A DNA stretch of 64,000 bases from Solirubrobacter taibaiensis (lineage in GTDB: Bacteria; Actinomycetota; Thermoleophilia; Solirubrobacterales; Solirubrobacteraceae), in contig JAPDDQ010000010.1 of NCBI GenBank assembly GCA_027587225.1, positions 1-64,000 on the forward strand, read 5' to 3'. The translations under genes were made by a program, and so were the position numbers. A model generated the notes under the pieces. That model searched no databases and was not told the DNA's origin. It worked only from the letters and a program-made list of their open reading frames with translations. Shown piece after piece: positions 1 through 7,688 of the stretch; positions within the stretch are counted from its first letter, which is position 1, and each line of letters begins with the position of its first letter.

Positions 1-3000
1 CTGGGCCTCCGCCTTGCCGTTCCAACCCCGGCCGCCGCCGCCCCGCCGCCTGGCGCGGCGGTCGCCGGTCCGGCTGAGGCCGACGGCGCGGCGGCGAGTG
101 GGCCGACCGCGCCGGTGGCCGGCGAACCCGAAATGGGCGCCGAGGGTTCGGGCGCCTCGCCCGGCGTCCGGCCCGCAGCGGCGACGGCGGCTGATCCCGC
201 GGGTGAAGTCGCCGAAGCGAAGGAGCCCGGGTCGGACGCGCCCGCGACCGAGGCGTCCGAGGCCGAGGGGGCGGCTGCCGAGACGCCCGCGGAGGCGGTC
301 GCCGTGGAGGGCGAGCAAGCGGCAGGCGAGGCGGAAGCGGAAGGCGCAGAGGCCGAGGCGGTCGCTGAGGGTGGCGAGGCGGAGAGCGCAGAGGCCGAGG
401 TCGAGAGCCCCGAGGGCGAAGCTGACGAGGACGGGTACAACCCGCTCCAAGAGGACCCCGACGAACTCGTCGAAGAGGACGAGTCCGCGCCCGCCGCCGC
501 GGCAGAGGCGCCGTCAAGCACCACGAGCACCGAGGAGGCCGGGGCCGAAGCGGAGTCGGCGGCCGAGGTGGCCGCAGCGGCCGCGGCAGCCGCGGAGCGC
601 AGGGCCGAGCGTCGACAGCTGCGGGCTGAGCGCAAGCGTCTCCGTCAGAGCCTCAAGGAAGGTCGCCGGGCGGTTGAGGCCGCGCTCACCGAGGCCACCG
701 GCGCCGAGACCACCAAGCTCAAGGGCGCGGCGACACGCACGGCGGCCGCGATCAGCCAGCAGGTCGCCAAGCAGAGCCGCGACGTCACGGCGGCCGGCAC
801 GCAGCAGATGGGCGTGGTCAGGGGCGCGTTCCAGCGCGCGCAGGGCCAGGTCACGGCGGCGGTCAGCGGCGCCAAGGCGAAGGTCACGTCCGCGGGTTCG
901 GCGGCCTCCTCACAGGTCACCAGCTGGCACGGCCAGGCGAAAGCCAAGACGCAGAGCGCCGCCAACGAAGGCGCGACCGAGGCGACGCAGGCGGGCCAGC
1001 AGGCCGGGCAGCAGGGCACCGCCGCGGTCAACGCGACCTCCGGCAAGGTCCAAGGCTCGATCAGCTCCACCGCGGGCGCGGTTCAGGGTCAGTCCGGCGG
1101 TGGCGGCGGCGTCAACGAGGCCGCGGCCGAAGGCAACGCGAAGGTCGCCTCCAAGGTCTCGGGCGAGACGGCGGGCAAGGTCAACGAGCAGGGCGCCCAG
1201 GTCGTCTCCGGCGTCAAGAGCCAGGGCTCGAAGATCGGCTCCACCTTCCAGGCCAAGGGCCGCGAGGCCTCCCAGGCGATCAAGCAGACCCTGCCCGGCG
1301 CGATGTCGGCGATCAACGCCGTCAAGACGTCGGCGACATCCGCGGTCAAGAAGGGCGTCAGCAGCGGCCAGTCCTCGCTCACCCAGGTTCAGGGCCAGAC
1401 GACGAAGTCCCTCAGTGCCCAGCAGTCGGGCGCCACCAAGGGCATCTCGACCGCCGTCGCGTCGACCAAGGCGAGCATCGCGCAGATCGGCAAGGGCGCG
1501 TCCGCGGCCGTCAAAGCGCAGAACGGCGCCGCGACGAAGGCCCTCAAAGGCAACGCGGCGCAGGTCCGCAAGCTGGTCAAGAAGGCCTACATCTTCAAGG
1601 AGGACGCGGGCCAGATCGCGGCCGAGCTCAAGGGCGGCCTCAAGCAGGTCTCCAGCCAGGGCATCGTCGCCGCGGGCAAGACCGCCAAGGACGCGGCGGG
1701 CGCCGCGTCCGGCGCGACCAAGAGCGCGAAGTCCGGCCTCGGCTCGCAGGCCTCCTCGGCCAGCTCCTCCGCCGCCTCCACCGCGGGTGGCGCGTCGAAG
1801 TCCGCGACGGGCGTCGCCGGGAGCGTCTCCACCCAGGTCAAGAGCACGGCCACGGGCGCCGCGACGACCGGCAACCACACCGTCACCCAGTACGGCCAGA
1901 AGGTCAAGACGGGCGTCGGCAAGGTCAAGCAGAAGTTCACCTCCGGCCTGAGCACGACCAAGGGCGAGATGGACGCGCACGCGTCCAAGGTCCAGGGCGG
2001 CACGGCCAAGGTCCCCGGCGACAACTCGGGCAAGGTCTCCCAGGGCCAGGCGAAGGTCAACGCGGAGGCGACGAAGGAGCCGGAGAAGCCGAAGGGCCTG
2101 TGGGGCAAGATCGTCAGCGCCGCGAAGTGGATCGCCGAGAAGCTCAAGGCGGCGTTCGAGTTCGTGACCAAGATGCTCACGGACCCGGGCTTCTGGGTGA
2201 GTCTGATCGTCGCCGTCGCGCTCACCGCGTTCGTGATCGCGACGTTCGGTTCCGGCCTCGCCGTGCTCGTCGTGGCCGGCGCGATCATCGGCGCGGTCAG
2301 CGCCGGCGCCGGGCAGATCACGTCCAACCTGGCGGCGGGCAAGAGTTGGAACGAGGGCCTCGGCACGGCCATGCTGGTCGGCGGCGCGTTCGGCATGATC
2401 CCGGGCGTCGGCTCGGTGCTCGGCAAGGTCGGCGGGAAGGTCGCAGCCAAGGTCGCGCCGCGGATCGCCAGCTCGTTCGCCGGTCGCGCGGGCTCACGCG
2501 TCGCGCAGAGCGCATTCGGCCGCGGCGTCGCTGCCGTCGCGCAGGGCGCGAAGGGCCTCGCGAGCCGTGTCGGTGCCGCGGGCCGCCGCGCACTCGCCTC
2601 CGGGCCGGGTCGCGTGCTTTCGGCCCCGTTCCGCGCGGTCGCGAACGCCGGTACGCGCGCGGGCCAGGCGGTCCGCCGCGGCATCGACAACGTCCGGGGC
2701 CCGCGGGTTCCGGGCCGCGCGCCGACGGGCGCCGCCCCGGAACCGACCCCCGCGCCCAAGCCGGCGGCGGCGACCCCGGAACCGACCCCCGCGCCCAAGC
2801 CCGCGGCGGCCGCGCCGGAGCCCGTCCCGGCACCGAAGCCCGCTCCGAAGCCGGCGGCGCCACAGCAAGCGCCTGCACTCGCCACCGACTCGGCCGGGAA
2901 CACCGTCGAGCGCGCCTCTATCGCCAACCGGATCGCTCCGCAGCGGCAGGGACGGCACGTCCAGGGCTCGCGCGAGTACGGCACCGGGCAGGGCGGTAGC

Positions 3001-3228
3001 TACTTCAACTCCGCTGACGACGCCCAGAAGGTCTTGGACGCCTTCCACGACGGCACGGCTGAGATCATCGAGGCCTCCACGCGCGCCGGCCACATCAAGG
3101 TCCGCGTCCCTGGCGTGACCGGAACCAACGTCAACGTGTCGGCCGGGTACCCGAACCAGCCGACGACCACCTTCCTGATCAAGGGCACTTCTAGGGTGAG
3201 TGTCGTGCCCACCGCTCCGGCACCCTAA
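1..3228 (+). CDS. Polymorphic toxin-type protein with C-terminal toxin-50-like domain (5' end outside window)
   Basis: The frame is open from the first base, so the gene starts upstream; a GTG at 115 is only an internal candidate. In order it shows an acidic Ala/Glu-rich stretch, a long Ala/Ser/Gln/Lys low-complexity region (about 640-2080), a hydrophobic glycine-rich membrane-like segment (about 2190-2420), basic Ala/Arg sequence, a Pro-Lys-Ala linker of repeated PEPTPAPKP units (2737-2853), and a compact C-terminal domain (about 2920-3220). That domain has RHVQGSREY, a GGSYF turn and a closing IKGT..VVPT motif. I recognise this as the pattern of the type 50 polymorphic toxin domain, a predicted RNase. 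Known of the class: a toxin domain at the extreme C-terminus of a long carrier, with an immunity gene next door. A DUF4157-type head or nearby eCIS genes upstream would fit but cannot be seen. Confidence 0.72.
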   Translation: MGLRLAVPTPAAAAPPPGAAVAGPAEADGAAASGPTAPVAGEPEMGAEGSGASPGVRPAAATAADPAGEVAEAKEPGSDAPATEASEAEGAAAETPAEAVAVEGEQAAGEAEAEGAEAEAVAEGGEAESAEAEVESPEGEADEDGYNPLQEDPDELVEEDESAPAAAAEAPSSTTSTEEAGAEAESAAEVAAAAAAAAERRAERRQLRAERKRLRQSLKEGRRAVEAALTEATGAETTKLKGAATRTAAAISQQVAKQSRDVTAAGTQQMGVVRGAFQRAQGQVTAAVSGAKAKVTSAGSAASSQVTSWHGQAKAKTQSAANEGATEATQAGQQAGQQGTAAVNATSGKVQGSISSTAGAVQGQSGGGGGVNEAAAEGNAKVASKVSGETAGKVNEQGAQVVSGVKSQGSKIGSTFQAKGREASQAIKQTLPGAMSAINAVKTSATSAVKKGVSSGQSSLTQVQGQTTKSLSAQQSGATKGISTAVASTKASIAQIGKGASAAVKAQNGAATKALKGNAAQVRKLVKKAYIFKEDAGQIAAELKGGLKQVSSQGIVAAGKTAKDAAGAASGATKSAKSGLGSQASSASSSAASTAGGASKSATGVAGSVSTQVKSTATGAATTGNHTVTQYGQKVKTGVGKVKQKFTSGLSTTKGEMDAHASKVQGGTAKVPGDNSGKVSQGQAKVNAEATKEPEKPKGLWGKIVSAAKWIAEKLKAAFEFVTKMLTDPGFWVSLIVAVALTAFVIATFGSGLAVLVVAGAIIGAVSAGAGQITSNLAAGKSWNEGLGTAMLVGGAFGMIPGVGSVLGKVGGKVAAKVAPRIASSFAGRAGSRVAQSAFGRGVAAVAQGAKGLASRVGAAGRRALASGPGRVLSAPFRAVANAGTRAGQAVRRGIDNVRGPRVPGRAPTGAAPEPTPAPKPAAATPEPTPAPKPAAAAPEPVPAPKPAPKPAAPQQAPALATDSAGNTVERASIANRIAPQRQGRHVQGSREYGTGQGGSYFNSADDAQKVLDAFHDGTAEIIEASTRAGHIKVRVPGVTGTNVNVSAGYPNQPTTTFLIKGTSRVSVVPTAPAP
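2737..2853 (+). repeat. In-frame 39-bp tandem repeat (Pro/Lys/Ala linker)
   Basis: Three 39-base units (from 2737, 2776 and 2815) encode PEPTPAPKPAAAT, PEPTPAPKPAAAA and a diverged PEPVPAPKPAPKP. The first two are nearly identical in DNA. This is a flexible linker between the carrier and the C-terminal toxin-like domain. Confidence 0.8.
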
Positions 3229-3248
3229 CCCGAGGAGACCTCTGTCCG

Positions 3249-3578
3249 ATGGCGCTGCTTGACGACTCGCACAAGACACTCGAGAACGTCGTCGTGCTCC
3301 ATCTCGTGCAGTCGATGCTCGGCCTCGTGGGCCCCACCCTGAACGCCGTGGCGGCCGAGGTGACCCCGGCCGGGCTCGTCGTGCACTTCGCGTTCAGCAC
3401 GATCGGGGAGGCGGAGCGCGAGGACGTCGAGGACGTCATCGGCGACCTCGACGCCCTGCTCGACAACGAGACGTTGCCCGCGCGTTGGCCGATCACCTCG
3501 GAGTTGTACGTCGGCGGCGCGGACGAAGGCTGGCCCGGCATCGGCGCGCGCCGCGTCTTCGAGACCAAGCGCACCTGA
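3249..3578 (+). CDS. Candidate immunity protein for the upstream toxin
   Basis: This is a 109-aa soluble acidic protein with no signal peptide, starting at ATG 3249 behind GAGGAG (3232-3237), 20 bases after the toxin stop. I do not recognise the family. It reads as alternating beta/alpha segments (LNAVAAEVTPAGLVVHFAF, then an acidic helix with EREDVEDVIGDLDALL). Position directly after a C-terminal toxin domain, small size and acidity are the usual marks of a cognate immunity protein, so the role is inferred from context alone. It could instead be a chaperone or an unrelated accessory protein. Confidence 0.55.
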   Translation: MALLDDSHKTLENVVVLHLVQSMLGLVGPTLNAVAAEVTPAGLVVHFAFSTIGEAEREDVEDVIGDLDALLDNETLPARWPITSELYVGGADEGWPGIGARRVFETKRT

Positions 3579-4334
3579 TTGACGATCACCGAGGCGTACG
3601 CGACGTTCCTCCGGCACCGGGACGGGCAGAGTGATCTCGTCGCCGCGCTCCAGCGCGCCGGGCACGGGCTCGAGGCCGAGCTGCTGATGGACTGGACCGG
3701 CAGCGGCGTCCGCCCGACCGAGACCTCCGACGGCCGTCGCGCGTGGGTCGGCCCGGTGCTCCCGGCGACGTCGCGGCCCGGTGACCTGTGGCTCGACGTC
3801 GTCGAGCTGATGCCGATGCTTCGCGTGCCGGACCCGCTCGGGTGGATCGCGTTGAGGCCGGTCGAGCGGTGGCAGTTCGCCGGCTTCCTGACAACGGCCA
3901 AGCTGCGCGGCGCGGGCCACAAGGTCGGCGGCATGCGCACCATGAAGGCGGAGCGGCTGACGGACGGGCCGGAGACGTCACCGGTCACTCGAGTGCTGCG
4001 CGACGAGGCGAGCCTCTACGCGCAGTGGTTCGGCAAGTTCCTGGCCGACCGGACCGACTGGCAACTCGTCGCCGAGTCCATCGATCCCGCGACGCTCTGG
4101 GGTGGCGTGCCCGCCGAGTGGGGCGGCGAGGAGTGGGAGGGCGCGTACAGCGTCACGACGCTCGAGACGCTCGCGCTCGAGGACGACCTCCCGGACGAGC
4201 TGATCTTCCGCGCGCACGAGGCGCCCGACGACGTCGGCTTCCGCACCTTCGTCCGCGACGACATCGGGCTGTTCACCGAAACCGAGCCGGCCGAGGCGAT
4301 CGGTGCTCGCGTGAAGGATCAAGCCATCCGGTAA
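3579..4334 (+). CDS. Conserved-looking hypothetical protein in the toxin locus
   Basis: This is a 251-aa soluble protein whose TTG start (3579) directly abuts the stop of the preceding gene, implying translational coupling; no better start is visible. I do not recognise the family. It is rich in Trp and acidic residues, with blocks such as PGDLWLDVVELMPMLRVPDP, GWIALRPVERWQFAGFL and a later EASLYAQWFGKFLADR helix, which look like a real conserved globular fold. It has no membrane segment. Being the third gene of the toxin operon, it may be a second immunity factor, a chaperone, or a modifying enzyme; nothing in the sequence decides between these. Confidence 0.5.
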   Translation: MTITEAYATFLRHRDGQSDLVAALQRAGHGLEAELLMDWTGSGVRPTETSDGRRAWVGPVLPATSRPGDLWLDVVELMPMLRVPDPLGWIALRPVERWQFAGFLTTAKLRGAGHKVGGMRTMKAERLTDGPETSPVTRVLRDEASLYAQWFGKFLADRTDWQLVAESIDPATLWGGVPAEWGGEEWEGAYSVTTLETLALEDDLPDELIFRAHEAPDDVGFRTFVRDDIGLFTETEPAEAIGARVKDQAIR

Positions 4335-4339
4335 TTCCG

Positions 4340-4359
4340 TACCGTATCTTGATACGGTA
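4340..4359. promoter_or_regulatory. Palindromic operator overlapping the TetR start codon
   Basis: A perfect 9-2-9 inverted repeat (TACCGTATC, TT, GATACGGTA). Its last base is the A of the ATG at 4359. TetR-family proteins typically bind such palindromes at their own promoters. The overlap implies autorepression and probably a leaderless or very short 5' leader, unless the second Met (4365) is used. Confidence 0.7.
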
Positions 4360-4964
4360 TGAGCATGAGGACACGTCGAGCGGGTGGTGAGCGGCGCACG
4401 CTGGTGCTCGACCAGGTGGCCGCGGTGCTCGCCGAACGGGGCTACGCCGGCACGCGGTTCGTCGACGTGTCGGAGGTGTCGGGCGTGGCGGTCAGCACCC
4501 TTCAGGGCTACTTCGGCTCCCGCGAGGACATGCTGATCGAGGCGTTCCAGCGCGCCACCTCCGTCGCGGTGACGGCCATGGACGAGTTCGCGGCGCAGTT
4601 CGACGACCCGTGGCAGCAGCTGGTGGCGATGGTCGATCGCGGTCTGTCCACCGACATCGTCACGTGGCGGATGCTCATGGAGTTCTGGACCGCCGCCGCC
4701 CACGACAGCGAGCTGCAGGAGAGCGCCGCCGCGCTGGCGGAGCAGTACCGCGCGCCGTTCGCCGACGCCGTGCGGCGCGGCATCGAGAGCGGCGCGTTCA
4801 CCCCGCGCTTCGACACGACCGCGATCGTCGAGGTCACCGTGGCGCACATCGTCGGCCTGCTCTACCCGGTCGTCCTCGGCCACCTGACGCCGCAGCCCAC
4901 GGACTATCGCGACGTCGTGCTCGCCCAGCTCGCGTTCGCGCTCACTCACGAAAGGACGACATGA
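4359..4964 (+). CDS. TetR/AcrR family transcriptional regulator
   Basis: This 201-aa protein has an N-terminal TetR DNA-binding helix-turn-helix (about residues 8-55: AERGYAGTRFVDVSEVSGVAVSTLQGYFGSRED shape) and an all-helical ligand-binding C-terminal domain. The start ATG overlaps a perfect palindrome (4340-4359), so autoregulation is likely; a second Met two codons later is an alternative start. Its stop overlaps the start of a RidA-family gene (ATGA), so the two are co-transcribed, and the regulator probably controls that enzyme in response to a small molecule. Confidence 0.9.
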   Translation: MSMRTRRAGGERRTLVLDQVAAVLAERGYAGTRFVDVSEVSGVAVSTLQGYFGSREDMLIEAFQRATSVAVTAMDEFAAQFDDPWQQLVAMVDRGLSTDIVTWRMLMEFWTAAAHDSELQESAAALAEQYRAPFADAVRRGIESGAFTPRFDTTAIVEVTVAHIVGLLYPVVLGHLTPQPTDYRDVVLAQLAFALTHERTT

Positions 4965-5362
4965 CCCACACCATCGTCAACCCCGAGGGCCTGCACGATC
5001 CGGTCCCGTTCGGTTACAGCCACACCGCCACCATCCCGGCCGGCGCGGAGCTGGTGCTCGTCTCGGGTCAGTACGGATCAGGCACGGACGGCATGGTCGT
5101 CTCGACCGACTTCGCGGGGCAGGTGCAGCAGGCGTTCCGCAACCTGGGCGTCGCCCTCGCGGCCCACGACCTCGACCTCACCCACGTCGTCCAGCTCCGG
5201 ACCTACGTCGTGAACCCGGACTTCGAGAAGCTCGGGATCATCGGCCAGGCCGTGGGGGCCGGCAGCAACGGCACCCCACCCACCCAGACCGTGATCGGCG
5301 TCGCCGCCCTGGCCATGCCGGACATCCTGTTCGAGGTCGAAGCGGTCGCCGCCCGCCCCTGA
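4961..5362 (+). CDS. RidA/YjgF/YER057c family protein
   Basis: This 133-aa protein starts at ATG 4961, overlapping the TetR stop by four bases. It has the family layout: an N-terminal PFGYSH.A entry, a LVLVSGQYG strand, DFAGQVQQAFRNLGVALAAHDLDLTHVVQLRTYVV, and a C-terminal PPTQTVIGV..L..PD.LFEVEAVA. Known RidA members hydrolyse reactive enamines/imines made by PLP enzymes or act on related small substrates, as trimers in the cytosol. The Arg of the QLRTYVV segment matches the family's ligand-binding Arg. Coupling to a TetR regulator suggests a subgroup with a specific substrate rather than the housekeeping RidA. Confidence 0.9.
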   Translation: MTHTIVNPEGLHDPVPFGYSHTATIPAGAELVLVSGQYGSGTDGMVVSTDFAGQVQQAFRNLGVALAAHDLDLTHVVQLRTYVVNPDFEKLGIIGQAVGAGSNGTPPTQTVIGVAALAMPDILFEVEAVAARP

Positions 5363-5416
5363 CGCACCGGAAATCACGGGTTGCCCGGCCCTCCCCACGT
5401 GGATTAGGCTCGGCTG

Positions 5417-6628
5417 GTGGAGCGGCGCCAGGACGAGCACCACGCAGGAAATGCGGCTCCGGAGGTAGCGCCGGAGGCAGCCGGTCCGGGTGAGGTCGCC
5501 CGCGGATTCGATCCCGGCTCGATCCTCGCGATGCAGCGCTCCGCGGGGAATGCGGCGGTCAGCGGGCTCCTCCCGAACGCGGCGCAGGCGGACCACTCGC
5601 TCGCCCGGGCACTGGCGCGTACGGCGCAGGAGCGGACCGGGCGGCAGCCGCTCCCGCAACCGTCTCCGGCGCGGCTGCTGCGCTCGCGCATGCGGGCGCT
5701 GGCGCGCGTCGCGACCTCGGGCGGCGACTGGTCCACCGACCAGTACGACGCGACGAAGGACATCGACGGCAACGGCACCAAACGACCGGCCGCGGACGGG
5801 TGGCGCGGCGTGGACATCAAGCTCAAGTTCAAGCCGAACGCGACGGTCGACGCGGAGCTGATCGGGCTCACGCAGACGGCGCAGAGCTACAAAGGCGGCT
5901 CGCCCAACATCCTGCCCGCGGCCGCCTCGCGCGCGATCCCGGCGGCGGACGCCAAGCCGCTGAACACGGGCGCGGGCGAGACGGACGAGAGCGCGCACAT
6001 CGACCAGTCCTCGACGAACCCGAACCCGCTCTACGCCGTCGAGAACGCGACGAGCACGAGCCTGACCGACCCGGCGAGGGCGTTCTTCGGCCAGCACGGC
6101 TGGCACTACAAGAACGCGGCCGGTCAGCAGAAGCAGGACGCCAAGCTCGACGACACGCCGCGGACGTCGCGCAGCGACAAGAACTCGCGCCAGATCTTCG
6201 AGACCACGGCGCTCGCCACCAAGGGCACCCAGGCGGGGACGTACTACGGCTCGGTGCGTTGGGGCTGGCGCACGGACGCGGCCGGCGCGTACACCAAGCT
6301 TCCGCTGGAGAAGGTCAGCGACGGCATCCCGTCCTCGACGTTCCTGAAGTCGGCGGAGATCTGGAACGCGGGCAAGGCCTCGGGCGGCGCGGCGAACGTC
6401 AAGCTGCCGGTGCCGGAGGTCAAGAAGACGAGCGGCCCGGTGTCGCTCCTGCAGGCGATCCCGCTCGCACCGCTCGCGCTCCCGGTCGGCACGCGCCTGC
6501 ACGTGTTGACCACGATGGCGATGCCCGCCTTGACGGCGCAGGTTCGCGTCATCGACGGCCCGAACAACGGGGCGAGCGGCGAGATCGAATCGGCCGAGTG
6601 GGGGAACCTTGTCGGCGAACGGACTTGA
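5417..6628 (+). CDS. Cargo/effector-like protein with LQRSAGN-type N-terminal motif
   Basis: This 403-aa protein starts at GTG 5417. Residues about 35-55 carry ILAMQRSAGNAAVSGLL, a variant of the short motif at the head of many actinobacterial proteins associated with DUF4157 domains, polymorphic toxins and extracellular contractile injection systems. A disordered Arg-rich linker follows (about 60-110), then a roughly 290-aa globular region rich in Thr, Gly and aromatic residues, with GTYYGSVRWGWRTDAAG and a final LHVLTTMAMPALTAQVRVIDG segment. I recognise no enzyme in the C-terminal part, and there is no signal peptide, which fits loading into an injection device rather than Sec export. It overlaps the next gene by 20 bases. 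Confidence 0.6.
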   Translation: MERRQDEHHAGNAAPEVAPEAAGPGEVARGFDPGSILAMQRSAGNAAVSGLLPNAAQADHSLARALARTAQERTGRQPLPQPSPARLLRSRMRALARVATSGGDWSTDQYDATKDIDGNGTKRPAADGWRGVDIKLKFKPNATVDAELIGLTQTAQSYKGGSPNILPAAASRAIPAADAKPLNTGAGETDESAHIDQSSTNPNPLYAVENATSTSLTDPARAFFGQHGWHYKNAAGQQKQDAKLDDTPRTSRSDKNSRQIFETTALATKGTQAGTYYGSVRWGWRTDAAGAYTKLPLEKVSDGIPSSTFLKSAEIWNAGKASGGAANVKLPVPEVKKTSGPVSLLQAIPLAPLALPVGTRLHVLTTMAMPALTAQVRVIDGPNNGASGEIESAEWGNLVGERT

Positions 6629-7082
6629 CGTCGCGCTGGCCGACCGGCTCTTCCTGAGCGGCGACAACCCCTCCGCGGCGGAGGAGGTGTGGCGCGCTCG
6701 CGGCGAGGAGCTGCCGGGGATCGCCGCCGACGCAGCGCGCAGCCCGCTCGAACGGCTGCTCGCCGCCGAGGTGCTGTGGCGCTGCGCGCCCGGCGTCTCA
6801 CCCGGCGATTTCGGTGAGGTGTACGCGCGGGCGCTCACGATCCCCAGCGCCGACCTTCCGGCCAACCTCTGGGGCTTCCTCGACTACGACGACTACGACG
6901 GCCCACTGGGAGAGCGCCTGCTCGCGACCGGAGCGTCCGCCATCCCTGAGCTCCGGCGCCTGCTCGACGACGAGGCGCCGCTCATCTACGCCGGCAGCCG
7001 TGAAGCGATGCTCGGCAACAGCTTCCACTACCGCGTCAAGGACGCGGCGCGCTATTACCTGGCCAAGATCGACCATGCCTGA
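6609..7082 (+). CDS. Small helical (HEAT-like) protein, possible immunity/partner of the cargo protein
   Basis: This 157-aa soluble acidic protein begins at TTG 6609, inside the 3' end of the preceding cargo-like gene (20-base overlap), so the two are translationally coupled. It is mostly alpha-helical: leucine-rich helices, an ATGASAIPELRRLLDDEAPL segment and a C-terminal RVKDAARYYLAKI helix recall a HEAT/armadillo repeat pair. Such proteins are common next to toxin genes as immunity proteins; that role here is inferred from position. No catalytic motif is visible. Confidence 0.55.
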   Translation: MSANGLDVALADRLFLSGDNPSAAEEVWRARGEELPGIAADAARSPLERLLAAEVLWRCAPGVSPGDFGEVYARALTIPSADLPANLWGFLDYDDYDGPLGERLLATGASAIPELRRLLDDEAPLIYAGSREAMLGNSFHYRVKDAARYYLAKIDHA

Positions 7083-7683
7083 GGAGCTCGAACGCCAGGT
7101 CGAACGCGGCAGCCTGTTCACGCACACGGCGCTCACCGAGCACGCGTTGCGCGCCAACGAGAACGAGGCGATCGTCAACGGCCTGGTGGACGTGCTCGTA
7201 CGTCACAACCTCGTCAACGCCGACGAGTTGCTGGAGGCCGTCGACTCAGCCCGAGCGGAGACCGCTGCCGCGGGTGAGGCCGCGTCGCTCGGCGTCGCCA
7301 TCCGCGTGGACGGTGACCCCACGCCCGCCGTCGCGGTCGACTGCGCGGCGCGCATGCCCGTCTGCCAGGCCGTCTGCTGCCGGCTGCGCTTCGCGCTGAC
7401 CGTCGAGGAGATCGAGACCGGTCCGCTGAAGTGGGATCTCGGCCGCCCGTATTACAACCGCCACGACGCCGACGGCTACTGCCACCGCTGCGCTCCCGGC
7501 ACGCACGAGTGCACCATCTACGACGACCGTCCCACCGTCTGCCGCGACTACAGCTGCGCGAACGACCCGCGGATCTGGACGGACTTCGACGCGATGGTCC
7601 TCAACGACGAGTGGATCGCCCAGCACACCGGCCCCGACGTCCCCGGACCGATCGAGGCGTTCATGCACGCATCGCTGAGCTGA
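7075..7683 (+). CDS. YkgJ-like cysteine-cluster (CxxxCC) protein
   Basis: This 202-aa protein starts at ATG 7075 and overlaps the previous gene by eight bases. The N-terminal 80 residues are helical with no clear domain. The rest has the metal-chelating cysteine cluster of the YkgJ/CxxCxxCC family: CAARMPVCQAVCCRLRF, then CHRCAPGTHECTIYDDRP and VCRDYSC, nine cysteines in about 85 residues. These proteins are predicted to bind Zn or Fe-S; their reaction is unknown. A longer reading frame begins upstream within the preceding gene, but this start fits the coupling. Confidence 0.8.
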   Translation: MPEELERQVERGSLFTHTALTEHALRANENEAIVNGLVDVLVRHNLVNADELLEAVDSARAETAAAGEAASLGVAIRVDGDPTPAVAVDCAARMPVCQAVCCRLRFALTVEEIETGPLKWDLGRPYYNRHDADGYCHRCAPGTHECTIYDDRPTVCRDYSCANDPRIWTDFDAMVLNDEWIAQHTGPDVPGPIEAFMHASLS

Positions 7684-7688
7684 CGAGC

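Noticed and set aside
2737..2853. Short tandem repeats as a CRISPR or mobile-element end
   Set aside because: The units are contiguous, in frame and encode a Pro/Lys/Ala linker. There are no spacers.
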